Source: Aristolochia californica
Lineage: Eukaryota; Streptophyta; Magnoliopsida; Piperales; Aristolochiaceae
NCBI GenBank assembly: GCA_029961685.1
Contig: JARWKL010000005.1
Location: forward strand, 18,132,164 to 18,196,163
DNA: 64,000 bases
Reading direction: 5' to 3'
The notes beneath the pieces are model-generated. The model made no database searches, had not been told where the DNA came from, and saw nothing but the letters and a program-made list of their open reading frames with translations. Below, one piece after another: positions 1-14,001 of this stretch. The position numbers were made by a program, and so were the translations under genes. Positions within the stretch are counted from its first letter, which is position 1. Every line of letters begins with the position of its first letter.

Positions 1-1350
1 ATTTTCATTTTGTTGTGATCTATTGGCCTTTTTTGTCTACGAGATGAAGGGAGAGCAAAAACTCAAAGTTTTGATTTAAGAAAAAAGTATACATCTAAAA
101 TGGAAATGCCCAATGGAAAAATGTAGAGAGAGATAATTCCAAAGAGTGTCTGTAATTTTTAGGGTTTGTAAACTCTTTTTATTTTTTATATATTAGGTTT
201 TGCAATCGACGGGAAAAGGGAAGGCGGGGGATTTTTAACTAAGCGTTGACTCCCAATCCATAAGTCATTTCTTACAAAATTATAGCCCATTACACAAGAT
301 AAATCACTTTAAAATCATCTATGATTGTTACGTCAGCTTTCTATAACTGGGCAAAATAATGGCTTGCTTGACTCGGGTAAATATCCCACCGCACGTTCAC
401 TCAAGAATTTAATGAGCGTTTGTCATTCTCTTTAAAAGGTTTGGATCCACAGGTCATTTACATCACTAACATGTTTCAAGCATGCATATCCATTTTTAAA
501 ACATGTGTAGAAGAAATGTCATTCTTATAAAATTCCAAGCTATTAGGGTTGAACTGGTGGAATTTGTCAAAATTGGATAACAAAACTTTTGTGTTCATTT
601 GTGGTGTGCGAATAAATTCTCTTCATTTACATTTTTTTTGTTTAAATTTTTTCCATACATAAACTATATAATTTTCATTTTGTTGTGATCAATTTGCCTT
701 TTTTGTTAACGGGCTGAAGGGAGAGCGCAAACTCAAATTTTTTATTTCAGAAAAAAGTATACATCTAAAATGGAAATTCACAATGCACAAATGTAGAGAG
801 AGTTAATTCCAAAGAGTGTGTATAATTTTTAGGCATTGTAAACTCTTTTTAGCTTTTATATATTAGGTTTTGCAATGGTAAGGAAAAGGGTGAGGTGGGG
901 GAAATTTAACTGAGCGTTGACTCCCAATCCATGAGTCATTTATTACAAAAATATAGCCCATTACGCATGATAAATCACTTTACAGTCATCTATGATTGTA
1001 AGGTCAACTTTTTTAAAATGGGAAAAATAATGGCTTGTTTGACTCTGGTAAATATCCCACCGCACGTTCACTTGAGAATTTAATGAGCGTTTGTTATTCT
1101 CTCTTTAAAAGGTTTGGATCCATAGGTCATTTGAATCTTTAAGATGTTCCAAGCAAGCATTTCCATTTTTAAAACATGTATAGAAGAAATCTCTTTCGTA
1201 TAAAATTCCAAGCTATTAGGGTTGAACTAGTGGAATTTCCCAAACTTGGGTAACGAAACTTTTGTGTTCAATTGTGGTGTGCGAAGAATTTTTGTTTACT
1301 TACATTTGTAGTTATTTTAAATTTTTTCCATAAATATGCTCTACAATGTT

Positions 1351-1926
1351 CATTTTGTTTAAGGGAGAACGAAAACTAAAAGTTTTGATTTAAGAAAAAA
1401 AGTATACTTCTAAAATGGAAATGCATAATTCACAAATGTAGAGAGAGATAATTCCAACGTGTGTCTGTAATTTTTAAGGATTTTTAACAAAGCGTTGACT
1501 CCCAATCCATAAGTCATTTCTTACAAAAATATAGCCTGTTACGCCTGATAAATCACTTTACAATCATCAATGATTGTTAGGTCAGTTTTTTTTAAATGGG
1601 CAAGATTATGGCTTGTTTGACTCGGGTAAATATCCCACCACACGTTCACTCAAGAATTTAATAAGCGTTTGTTATTCTCTTTAAAAGGTTTGGATCCATA
1701 GGTCATTTACATCTTTAATATGTTTCAAGCATGCATATCCATTTTTAAAACATGTGTAGAAGAAATCTCGTTCGTATAAAATTCCAAGCAATTAGGGTTG
1801 AGCTGGTGGAATTTCCCAAACATGGATAACAAAAATTTTGTGTTCATATCTGGCGTGCGAATAAATTTTCTTTACTTACATTTGTTATTGTTTTAAATTT
1901 TTTCCCTACACAAACTCTATAATTTT
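1351..1926 (+). repeat. Shortened A monomer with two internal deletions
   Basis: The interval to the next phase marker is 576 bp instead of about 670. About 35 bp are missing directly after the marker, where CATTTTGTTTAAGGGAG joins the T-rich entry to the purine-rich stretch. About 63 bp are missing at about 1,478-1,482, where TTTTTAAGGAT is fused to TTTTTAAC. The second deletion removes the TATA-like stretch and the whole G-rich block and has a GGATT microhomology at the join. Confidence 0.85.
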
Positions 1927-4900
1927 CATTTTGTTGTGATCTATTTGCCTTTTTTGTTTACGGGATGAAGGGAGAGCGCAAACTCAAATTTTTTATTTCA
2001 GAAAAAAGTATACTTTTATAATTGAAATGTACAATGCAAAAATGTAGAGAGATATAATTTCAAAGAGTGTCTATAATTTTTAGGGATTGTAAACTCTTCT
2101 TAATTTTTATTTATTAATTTTTGCAATGGTCAGGAAAAGGGGGAGGCGGGGGATTTTTAACTGAGCATTTTCTCCCAATCCATAAGTCATTTCTTACAAA
2201 AATATAGCCCGTTATGCATGATAAATCACTTTACAGTCATCTATGATTGTTAGGTCAGCTTTTTTTAAATTGGCAAAATAATGGCTTGTTTGACTTGGGT
2301 AAATATCCCACTACACGTTTACTTGAGAATTTAATGAGCGTTTGTTATTCTCTTTAAAAGGTTTGGATCCATAGGTCATTTGCATCTTTAACATGTTTCA
2401 AGTAAGCATATCCTTTTTTAAAACATGTGTCGATGAAATGTCTTTCATATAAAATTTCAACCTATTACGGTTGAACTACTGGAATTTCCCAAACTTGGAT
2501 AACAAAACTTTTGTGTTCATTTGTGGTGTGAGAAGAAATTTTATTTACTTAAATTTATTGTTGTTTCAAATTTTTTCCATAAATAAACACTAAAAATTTC
2601 ATTTTGTTCTGATCTATTTGCCTTTTTGTTTACGGGATGAAGGTTGAGTTGAGTGAAAACTCAAAGTTTTGATATATGAAAAAAGTATACTTCTAAAATG
2701 GAAATGCACAATGAAAATATGTAGAGAGAGATAATTCCAACAAGTGTCTGTAATTTTTAGGGATGGTAAACTCTTTATTGTTTTTAAATATTAGGTTTTG
2801 CAATCGTCGGGAAAAGGGGGGGGGATTTTTAACTGAGAATTGACTCCCAATCCTTAAGTCCTTTCTAACAAAAATATAGCCCGTTACGCGGGATAAATCA
2901 CATTGAAATCATCTATGATTGATAGGTCAGCTATTTTTAAATGGGCAAAATAATGGCTTGTTTAAGTCAAGTAAATATCCCACCGTACGTTCACTTGAGA
3001 ATTTAATGAGCGTTTTTTATTCTCTTTAAAATATTTGGATCCATAGGTCATTTACATCTTTAACATGTTTGAATCATGCAATCCATTTTTAAAACATGTG
3101 TGAAAGAAATCTCTTTCTTCTAAAATTCTAAGCTAATAGGGTTGAACTAGTGGAATTTCCCAAACTTGGATAAGAAATCTTTTTTGTTCATTTGTGGTGT
3201 GCGAATAAATTTTATTTACTTACATTTGTAGTTGTTTTCAAATTTTTCCATACATAAACTCTAAAATTTTCAGTTTGTTGTGAACTATTTGCCTTTTTAT
3301 TTTACAAGATGAAGGGAGAGAAAAAACTCAAAGTTTTTATTTATGAAAAAAGTATTCATCTGAATTTGAAATGCACAATGCACATACGTAGAGAGAGATA
3401 ATTCCAAAGAGTGCCTGTAATTGTTAGGGATTGTAAACTCTTTTTATTTTTTATATATTAGATTTTGCAATCGTCGGGAAAAGGGGGAGGCAGGGGATTT
3501 TTAACTGAGCGTTGACTCCCAATCCATAAGTCTTTTCTTAAAAACATATAGCCCCTTACGCATAATAAATCACGTTACAATCATCAATGATTGTTACGTC
3601 AGTTTTTCGTAAATGGTCAAAATAATGGCTTGTTTGACTCAAGTAAATATCCCACCGCACGTTCACTTGAGAATTTAATGAGCATTTGTTATTCTCTTTA
3701 AAAATTTTGGATCCATAGGTCATTTGCATCTTCAACATATTTCAAGTATGCATATCCATTTTTAAAACATGTGTAGAAGAAATATGATTCTTATTAAATT
3801 TCAAGCTATTAGGGTTGAACTGGTGGAATTTCCTAAACTTGGATAACAAAACTTTTGTGTTTTTGTGGTGTGCGAATAAATTTCTTTTACTTATATTTGT
3901 TATTGTTTTAAACTTTTTCCATATATAAAATCTAAAATTTTCATTTTTTTTTATCTATTTGCCTTTTTTTTTTACTGGATGAAGGGAAAGAGTAAACTAA
4001 AAGTTTTGATTTAAGAAAAAAGTATACATCTAAAATAAAAATGCACAATGCACAAATGTGGAGAGAGATAATTCGAAAGAGTGTCAGTAATTTTTAGGGA
4101 TTGTAAACTATTTTTAGTTTTTATATATTAGGTTTTGCAATCGTTGGGAAAAGGGAGAGGCGAGGGATTTTTAACTAAGCATTGACTCCCAATCCATAAG
4201 TCATTACTTTCAAAAATATAGCCTGTTACGCATGATAAATTACTTTACAATCATCTACAATTATTCGGTGAGCTTTTCATAAATGGCCAAAATAATGGCT
4301 TGTGTGACTCGGGTAAATATCCCACCACATGTTCACTTGAGAATATAATGAGCGTTTGTTATTCTCTTTAAAAAATTTGGATCCATAGGTCATTTGCATC
4401 TTTAACATGTTTCAAACATGCATATCCCTTTTCAAAACATGTGTAGAAGAATTCTCTTACTTATAAAATTCCAAGCTATTATGGATGAACTAGCGGAATT
4501 TCCCAAACTTGGATAACAAAACTTTTGTGTTCATTTGTGGTGTGGGAATACATTTTCTTTACATACATTTTTTGTTATTTTAGACTTTACCATACATAAA
4601 CTCTAAAAAGTTCATTTTGTTGTGATCTATTTCAATTTTTTGTTTACGGGATGAAGGGAGAGTGAAAACTACAAGTTTTGATTTAAGAAAAAAGTATACA
4701 TCTGAATTGGAAATGCACAATGCAAAAATGTAGATAGAGATAATTCCAAAGAGTGTCAGTAATTTTTAGGGATTGTAAATTCTTTTTAGTTTTTATATAT
4801 TAGGTATTGCAATCGTTGGAAAAAGAGGGAGGCGGTGGATTTTTAACTGAGAGTTGACTCCCAATCCATCAGTAGTTTCTTTCAAAAATATAACCGGTTC

Positions 4901-7639
4901 CGCATGATAAATCATTTTACAATCATATACGATTGTTAGGACAACTTTTTGTAAATGGGAAAAATAATGGCTTGTTTGACTTGGGTAAATATCCCACTGC
5001 ATGTTCACTTGAGAATTTAAAGAGCATTTGTTATTCTCATTAAAAGGTATGGATCCATGGGTCATTTGCATCTTTAACATATTTCAAGCACGCATATCCA
5101 TTTTTAAAACACGTGTAGAAGAAATCTCTTTCTTATAAAATTCCAAGCTTATAGGGTTGAAATAGTGGAATTTCCCAAACTTGGATAGCAAATCTTTTGT
5201 GTTCTTTTGTGGTTTGGGAATAAATTTTCTTTACTTACATTTGTTGTTGTTTTAAATTTTTTCTATATGTAAACTCTAAAATTTTCATTTTGTTCTGATC
5301 TATTTGCCTTTTTTTTTACGTGATGAAGGGAGAGCGAAAACTCAAAGTTTTGATTTAAGAAAAAGGTATACATCTAAAATGGAAATGCACAATGCAAAAA
5401 TGTAGAGATAGATAATTCCAAAGAGTGTCAATAATTTTTAGGGATTTTAAACTATTTTTTTTTTATATATTTTGTTTTGTAATCGTCAGGAAAAAGGGCA
5501 GACGGGGGATTTTTAACTGAGCATTGACTCCCAATCCATAACTCATTTCTTACAAAAATATAGCCTATTACACATGATAAATCACTTTACAATCATCTAC
5601 AATTATTGGTCAGCTTTTTGTAAATGGGAAAATAATGGCTTGTGTGACTCGGGTAAATATCGCATTGTACGTTCACTTGAGAATTTAATGAGCATTTTAT
5701 TCCCTTTAAAAGGTTTGGATCCATAGGTCATTTGAAACTTTAACATGTTTCAAGCATTCATATCCATTTTTAAAACATGTGTTGAAGAAATATCTTTCTT
5801 ATAAAATTCCAACCTAAAAGGGTTGAACTACAGGAATTTCCCAAACTTGGATAATAAATCTTTTGTGTTCATTTGTGGTGTGAGAATAAATTTTCTTTTC
5901 TTACTTTTGTTGTTGTTTTAAATTTTTTCCATCCATAAACTCTAAAATTTTCTTTTTGTTGTGATCTATTTGCCTTTTTTGTTTACGGGATGAAGGGAGA
6001 GCGAAAACTCAAAGTTTTTATTTTGGAAAAAAGTATATGTCTAAATTGGAAATGTACAATGCACAAATAAAGAGAGAGAGAATTCCAACGAGTGTTTGTT
6101 GTTTTAAGAAATTGTAAACTCTTTTTAGTTTTTATATATTAGGTTTTGCAATCGTCGGGAAAAGGGGGAAGCGGGGGGTTTTTGATTGAGCGTTGACTCC
6201 CAATCTATAAGTTATTTCTTACAAAAATATAGCCCGTTATGCAAGATAAAACACTTTATAATCATCTACGATTATTAGGTCAGCTTTATGTAAATGGGAA
6301 ATATAATTGCTTGTTTGATTCGGGTAAATATCCCACCTCACGTTCGCTTGAGTATATAATGAGAGTTTGTTATTCTCTTTAAAAGGTTTGGATCCATAGG
6401 TCATTTTCATCTTTAACATGTTTCAAGCATGCAAATCTATTTTTAAAACATGTGTAAAAGAAATCTTTTTCTTATAAAATTCCAAGCTATTAGGGTTGAA
6501 CTAGTGGAATTTCCCAAACTTGGATGAAAATTTTTTTGTGTTCACTTGCGGTATGCGAATAAATTTTCTTTACTTACACTTGTTGTTGTTTTAAATTTTT
6601 TGCATCCATAAACTTTAAAATTTTCATTTTGTTGTGATCTATTTGCCTTTTTTGTTTACGTGATGAAGGGAGAGCGAATACTCAAAGTTTTTATTTGAGA
6701 AAAAAGTATAGCTCTAAAATGGAAATACACAATGCAGAAATGTAGAGAGAGATATTTCCAAAGAGTGTTTGTAATTTTTAAGGATTGTAAACTCTTTTTT
6801 GTTTCTACATAATAGGTTTTGCAATCATCGGGAAAAGGGGGAGGCGGGGGATATTTAACTAAGCGTTGACTCCGATTCCATAGGTCATTTCTTAAAAAAA
6901 TATAGCCCGTTACGCATGATAAATCACTTTACAGTCATCTATGATTGTTAGGTCAGCTTTTTGTAAATGGGCAAAATAATGGCTTGTTTGACTCGGGTAA
7001 ATATCCCACCGCATTTTCACTTGAGAATTTAATCATCGTTTGTTATTCTCTTTAAAAGGTTTGGATCCATAGGTCATTTGCATCTTAAACATGTTTCAAG
7101 CAGGCATATCCATTTTTATAACATGTCTAGAAGAAATCTCTTTTTTATAAAATTCCAAGCTATTAGGGTTAAAGTAGTGGAATTTCCCAAACTTGGATAA
7201 AAAATGTTTTGTGTTCATTTGTGTTGTGCAAATAAATTTTCATTACTTACATTCGTTGTTTTAAAAAAAATTTCCATACATAAACACTAAATTTTTCATT
7301 TTGTCGTGATCTATTTGCCTTTTTTGTTTACAGGATAGAAGGAGAGCAAAAACTAAAATTTTTGATTTAAGAAAAAAGTATACATCTAAAATGGAAATGC
7401 ATAATGCACAAAAGTAGAGAGCGATAATTCCAAAGAGTTTCAGTAATTTTTATGGATTGTAAACTCTTTTTAGTTTATATATATTAAGGTTTGCAATCAT
7501 CTGGAAAAGGGGGAGGCGGGGGATTTTTCACTGAGCGATCACTCCCAATCCATAAGTCATTTCTTACAAAAATATAGCCCGTTATTCTTGATAAATCACT
7601 TTTCAATCATCTATGATTGTTAGGTCAGCTTTTTGAAAA

Positions 7640-8980
7640 TAGGCAAAATAATGGCTTGTTTGACGTGGGTAAATATCCCACCGCATGTTCACTTGAGAAT
7701 TTAATGAGCGTTTGTTATTCTCTTTAAAAGGTTTGGATCCATAGGTCATTTGCATCTTTAACATGTTTCAAGCATGCGTATCCATTTTTAAAACATATGT
7801 AGAAGAAATCTCTTTCTTATAAAATTCCACGCTATTAGGCTTGAACTAGTGGAATCTCCCAAACTTGTAGAACAAAACTTGTGTTCATTTGTGGTGTGCG
7901 AATAAATTTTATTTACTTACATTCGTTGGTTTTAAAATTTTTTCCATACATAAACTCTAAAATATTCATTTTGCAGTGAACTTTTTGCCATTTTTGTGAT
8001 CGGGATGCAGGGAGAGAAAAAACTCAAAGTTTTGATTTAAGAAAAAAGTATACATTTAAAATGGAAATGCACAAAGAATAAATGTAGAGAGAGATAATTC
8101 CAATGAGTTTCTATAATTTTTAGGGATTGTAAACTCTTTTTAGTTTTTGTATATTAGGTTTTCCAATAGTTGGGAAAAGGGGGAGGCAGGGGATTTTTAA
8201 TTGACCGCTGACTCCCAATCCATAAGTCATTTCTTACAAAAATATAGCCTGTTATGCATAATAAATCACTTTACATTCATCTATGATTGTTAGGCCAGCA
8301 TATTGTAAATGGGCAAAATAATGGCTTGTTTGACGTGGGTAAATATCCCACCGCACTTTCACTTAAGAATTTAATGAGCGTTTGTTATTCTCTTTAAAAG
8401 GTTTTGATCCATACGTCATTTGCATCTTTAACATGTTTCAAACATGCGTATCCATTTTTAAAACATGTGTAGAAGAAATCTCTTTCTTATAAAATTCCAC
8501 GTTATTAGGCTTGAACTAGTGGAATCTCCCAAACTTGTAGAACAAAACTTGTGTTCATTTGTGGTGTGCGAATAAATTTTATTTACTTACATTCGTTAGT
8601 TTTAAAATTTTTTCCATACATAAACTCTAAAATATTCATTTTGTAGTGATCTTTTTGTCTTTTTTGTGATCGGGATGCATGTAGAGAAAAAACTCAAAGT
8701 TTTGATTTAAGAAAAAAGTATACATTTAAAATGGAAATGCACAAAGAATAAATGTAGAGAGAGATAATTCCAACGAGTGTCTATAATTTTTTGGGATTGT
8801 AAACTCTTTTTAGTTTTTATATATTAGGTTTTGTAATAGTCGGGAAAAGGGGGAGGCGGGGGATTTTTAATTGAGCGCTGATTCCCAATCCATAAGTCAT
8901 TTCCTACAAAAATATAGCTTGTTACGCATGATAAATCACTTTACATTCATCTATGATTGTTAGGCCAGCATAATTTAAAT
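7640..8980 (+). repeat. Recent single-monomer tandem duplication in subfamily A
   Basis: Two adjacent monomers share private variants that I do not see elsewhere: GACGTGGGTAAATATCCC (about 7,662 and 8,331), TTAGGCTTGAACTAGTGGAA with AATCTCCCAAACTTGTAGAAC (about 7,846 and 8,516), AATATTCATTTTG at the phase marker (7,967 and 8,637), TGATCGGGATGCA, and GCACAAAGAATAAATG. The lag is 670 bp, exactly one monomer. The third copy to the right keeps GGCCAGCATA but otherwise departs. The duplicated unit therefore runs about 7,640-8,310 and 8,310-8,980, with edges uncertain by some tens of bases. Confidence 0.8.
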
Positions 8981-9593
8981 GAGCAAAATAATGGTTTGTT
9001 TGACTCGTGTAAATTTCCCACCACACGTTCACTTGAGAATTTAATGAGTGTTTGTTATTCTCTTTAAAAGGTTTGGATCAATAGCTCATTTGCATCTTTA
9101 ACATGTTTCAAGCATGTATATCCATTTTCAAAACATGTGTAGAAGAAATCTCTTTCTAATAAAATTCATAGCTATTAGTGTTGAACTAGTGGAATTTCAA
9201 AAACGTGGATAGCAAAAGTTTTGTGTTCATTTGTGGTGTGCGAATTAATTTTCTTTACTTACATTTGTTGTTGTCTTAAATTTTTTCCATACATAAACTA
9301 TATAATTTTTATTTTGTTGTGATCTTTTTGCCTTTTTTGTTTACAGGCTGAAGGGAGAGTGTAAACTCAAATTTTTTATTTCAAAAAAAATTATACATCT
9401 AAAATGGAAATGCACAATGCACAAATGTAGAGAGAGTTGATTCCATAGAGTGTCTATAATTTTTAGGGATTTTAAACTATTTTTATTTTTTAAATATTAG
9501 GTTTTTCAATGGTCGGGAAAAGGGGGAGGCGGGGGATTTTTAACTGAGCATTGACTCCCAATCCATAAGTAGTTTCTTAAAAAATATAGCCCG

Positions 9594-9776
9594 TTACGCA
9601 TGGTAAATCACTTTACAATCATCTGCGATTGTTAGGTCTGTTTTTTGTAAATGGGCAAAATAATGGCTTCTTTGACTTGTGTAAATATCCCACCGCACAT
9701 TCAATTGAGAATTTAAAGAGCATTTGTTGTTCTCGTTAAAAGGTATGGATCCATAGGTCATTTGCATCTTTAACAT
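9594..9776 (-). other. Recurrent 60-codon minus-strand open frame, not called a gene
   Basis: I count about 42 monomers in which the same minus-strand frame stays open for 60 codons or more. It begins MLKMQ or MLKIQ, contains a core around RWDIYPSQTSHYF and ends CKVIYHA. This copy is an example. In the other half of the monomers the frame is broken by stops or indels, and changes hit all codon positions. No domain, signal peptide, conserved start context or matching family is recognisable. Shared descent of the monomers explains the recurrence. A matching plus-strand frame (MCGRNLFLIKFQ type, for example 51,668-51,850) is also incidental. Confidence 0.8.
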
Positions 9777-11984
9777 GTTTCAAGCTTGCATATCCATTTT
9801 TAAAACATGAGTAGAGGAAGTCTCTTCCTTATAAAATTCAAAACTATTAGGGTTGAACTAGTGGTATTGCCCAAAACTTGATGACAAAACTTTTGTGTTC
9901 ATTTGCGGTATGCGAATAAATTTTCTTGATTTACATTTGTTGTTGTTTTAATTTTTTTCCATACATAAACTATAAAATTTTCATTTTATTGTGATCTATT
10001 TGCCTTTTTTGTGTACGGGATGATGGGAGAGCTAAAACTCAAAGTTTTGATTTAAGAAAAAAGTATGCATCTAAAATAGAAATGCTCAATTCACAAATGT
10101 GGAGAGAGATAACTCCAAAGAGTGTCTGTAATTTTTAGGGATTGTAAACTCTTTTTAGTTTTTATATACTAAGTTTTGCAATCGTTGGAAAAAGGGGGAG
10201 GTGGTGGATATTTAACTGAGCGTTGACTCCCAATCCATAAGTAATTTCTTACAAAAATATAGCCCGTTATGCATGATAAATCATTTTACAATCATCTATG
10301 ATTGTTAGGTCAGCTTTTTGTAAATGGGCAAAATAATGGCTTGTTTGACTCGATTAAATATCCCTCCACATGTTCCCTTGAGAATTTAATGAGCGTTTGT
10401 AATTCTCTTTAAAAGGTTTGGATCCATAGGTCATTTGCATCTTTAACATGTTTGAAACATGCATATCCATTTTCATAACATGTTGAGAAGAAATCTCTTT
10501 CTTATAAAACTCCAAGCTATTACGGTTGAATTAGTGGAATTTACCTAACTTTGATAACAAAACTTTTGTGTTCATTTGTGGTGTGCGAATAAATTTTCTT
10601 CACTTACATTCATTTATTTTTAATTTTTTCCATACATAAACATTAAAATTTTCATTTTGTGGTGATCTATTTGCCTTTTTTGTTGACAGGATGAAGGTAG
10701 TGCGAAAACACAAAGTTTGATTTAAGAAAAAAGTATACATCTAAAATGGAAAATCACAATTCAAAAATGTAGAGAGAGATAATTCGAAAGAGTGTCTATA
10801 ATTTTTTGGGATTGTAAACTCTTTTTAGTTTTTATATATTAGGTTTTTTAATCGTTGGGAAAAGAGCGAGGAAGTGGATTTTTAACTGAGCGTTGACTCC
10901 CAATCCAAATGACATTTTCTACAAAAAAATAACTCGTTACGCAAGATAAATCACTTTACAATCATCTATGATTGTTACATCAACTTTTTGTATATGGGAA
11001 AAATAATAGCTTGTTTGACTCGGGTAAATATCCCACCGCACGTTCTCTTAAGAATTTAATGAGCATTTGTTATTCTCTTTAAAAGGTTTGGATCCATAGG
11101 TCATTTGCATCATTAACATGTTTCAAGCATGCATATCCATTTTTAAAACATGTGTAGAAGAAATCTCTTTCTTATAAAATTTCAAGCAATTAGGATTGAA
11201 CTAGTGGAATTTCCCAAACTTGGATAACAAAACTTTTGTGTTCATTTGTGGTGTGCGAATAAATTTTCTTTACTTACATTCATTGGTTTTTAAATTTTTT
11301 TCATACATAATCACTAAAATTTTTATTTTGTTGTAATATTTTTACCTTTTTTCTTTATGGGAAGAAGGCATTGCGAAAACTCAAAGTATTTATTTAAGAA
11401 AAAAGTATACATCTAAAATTAAAATGCACAATGAAAAAATGTAGAGAGAGTTAATTCCAACGAGTGTCTGTAATTTTTTGGGATTATAATCTCTTTTTAC
11501 TTTTTACATATTAGATTTTGAAATCATCGAGCAAAGGGGGAGGCAGAGGATATTTAACTGGGCGTTGACTCCGAACCCATAAGTCATTTCTTACAAAAAT
11601 ATAGCCTGTTACGCTTGATAAATCACTCTACAATTATCTATGATTGTTAGGTCAACTTTTTGTCAATGGGAAAAATAATAGCTTGTTTGAGTTAGGTAAA
11701 TATCCCACCGCAGGTTGACTTGAAAATTGAATTTGCGTTTGTTATTCTCTTTAAAAGATTTGGATCCATAGGTCATTTGCATCTTTAACATGTTTCAAGC
11801 ATGCATATCCATTTTTAAAACGTGTAGAAGAAATCTCTTTCTTATAAAATTCCAAGCTATTAGGGTTGAACTATTGGTATTTCCCAAACTTGGATAAGAA
11901 AACTTTTGTGTTGGGTGAATATTTTTTCATTACTTACATTTGTTGTTGTTTTAAATTTTTTTCATACATAAACTCTAAAATTTT

Positions 11985-12494
11985 CGTTTTGTTGTGATCT
12001 ATTTATATCTCAGGTTATGCAATCATCGGGAAAAGGGGGAGGCGGGTGATTTTTAACTGAGTGTTGACTCCCAATCCATAAGTCATTTCTTACAAAAATA
12101 TAGCCCGTTACGCATGATAAATCACTTTACAATCATCTTTGATTGTTAGGTTAGCTTTTTGTAAATGGGCAAAATATTGGCTTGTTTGACTGGGGTAAAT
12201 ATCCCACTGCACGTTCACTTGAGAATTTAATGAGCGTTTATTATTCTCCTTAAAAGGTTTGGATCTATAGGTCATTTGCCTCTTTAACATGTTTCAAGCA
12301 TGTATGTCCATTTTTAAAACATGTGTAGAAGAAATCTCTTTCTTATAAAATTCCAAGCTATTAGTGTTGAACTAGTGGAATTTTCCTAACTTGGATAACA
12401 AAACTTTTGTGTTCATATGTGGTGTGCGAATAAATATTCTTTACTTACCTTTGTTTTGTTTTAAATTCTTTCCTTGCATAAACTCCAAAATTTT
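11985..12494 (+). repeat. Shortened A monomer (~160 bp deleted)
   Basis: The monomer is 510 bp. At about 11,998-12,010 the sequence GATCTATTTATATCTCAGG joins the start of the monomer straight to the stretch just before the G-rich block. The purine-rich stretch, AGTATACATC and the AGAGAGAGATAATTCC part are gone. Confidence 0.85.
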
Positions 12495-13160
12495 CATTTT
12501 GTGGTGATCTTTTTGCCTTTTTTTTTACGGGATGAAGGCAGAGAGAAAAATCAAAGTTTAAAAAAAAATATATATCTAAAATGGAAATGCACAATGAACA
12601 AATGCAGAGAGTGATAGTTCCAATGAGTGTCTGTAATTTTTAGGGATTGTAAACTCTATTTATGTTTTTATAAATTAGGTTTTGCAATCGTCGGGAAAAG
12701 GGGGAGGCGGGTGATTTTTAAATGAGTGTTGACACCCAATCCATAAGTCTTTTCTTAAAAAAATATAGCCTGCTATAGATGATAATTCACTTTACAATCA
12801 TCTATGAATTTTAAGTTAGCTTTTTGTAAATGGGCAAAATAATGGCTTGTTTGACTCGAGTAAATATCCCACCGCACATTCACTTGGGAATTTAACGTTC
12901 GTTTGTTATTCTCTTTAAAACGTTTGGATTAATAGGTCATTTTCATCATTAACATGTTTCAAGCATGAATATCCATTTTTTAAACATGTGTAGAAGAAAT
13001 CTCTTTCTTATAAAATTCCAAGCTATTAGGGTTGAACTGGTGAAATTTCCCTAATTTGGATAACAAAACTTTTGTGTCCATTTGTGGTGTGCGAATAAAT
13101 TTTCTTTACTTGCATTTGTTGTTGTTTTAAATTATTTCAATACATAAACTCAAAAAATTT

Positions 13161-13488
13161 CATTTTGTTGTGATCTTTTTGCCTTTTTTTATCGGATGTA
13201 GGGAGAGTGAAAACTCAAAGTTTTGATTTAAGAAAAAAGTATACATCTAAAATTGAAATGCACAATGCACAAATATGGAGAGAGATCATTCCAAAGTGTG
13301 ACAGTAATTTTTAGGGATTGTAAACACTTTTTAGTTTTTATATATTAGATTTTGTAGTCGTCTGTTTATAAAATTTCCCAAAGATGGATAACAAAACTTT
13401 TGTGTTGATTTGTGGTGTGCGAATAAATTTCCTTTACTTACATTTGTCGTTTTTTAAAAAAATTTCCAATTTTAAAATCTTAATTTTT
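13161..13488 (+). repeat. Half-length A monomer (328 bp)
   Basis: About 340 bp are missing. The join lies at about 13,361-13,370, where GTAGTCGTC runs into TTATAAAATTTCCC. The G-rich block, palindrome, BamHI site and hairpin are all lost. The right side also skips from TTATAAAATT to TTTCCC, so more than one event or an imprecise repair is likely. Confidence 0.85.
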
Positions 13489-13959
13489 CATTTTGTTGTG
13501 ATCTATTTGCCTCTTTTGTTGACGGGATAAAGGGAGAGAGAAAACTCAAAGTTTTGATTTAAGAAACAAGTATACTTCTAAAATTGAAATGCATAATGCA
13601 CAAATGTAGAGATAGATAATTCCAACGAGTGTATGTAATTTTTGGGATTGTAAACTCATTTTAGTTTTATATATTATGTTTTGCAATCGTCGGGAAAAGG
13701 GGGAGGCTGGAGATATTTAACTGAGCGTTGACACCTAATCCATATGTCATTTATTACAATAATATGTCCCGTTACACATGATAAATCACTTTAAAATCAT
13801 TTATTATTTTTAGGTCAGCTTTTTGTAAATGGGAAACATAATGGCTTGTTTGACTCGGGTAAATATCTTGCCACACGTTCACTTGAGAATTTAATGAGCC
13901 TTTGTTATTCTCTTTTAAAATGTTTAGATCCATAGTTCATTTACATCGTTAACATGTTT

Positions 13960-14001
13960 CAAGGATGCATATCCATTTTTCAAGGATGCATATCCATTTT
14001 T
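13960..14001 (+). repeat. 21-bp tandem duplication
   Basis: The 21-bp unit beginning CAAGGATGCATATCC and ending in five Ts occurs twice head to tail, at 13,960-13,980 and 13,981-14,001. It lies in the loop of the monomer's inverted repeat. This is a clear slippage-type event in a single monomer. Confidence 0.95.
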
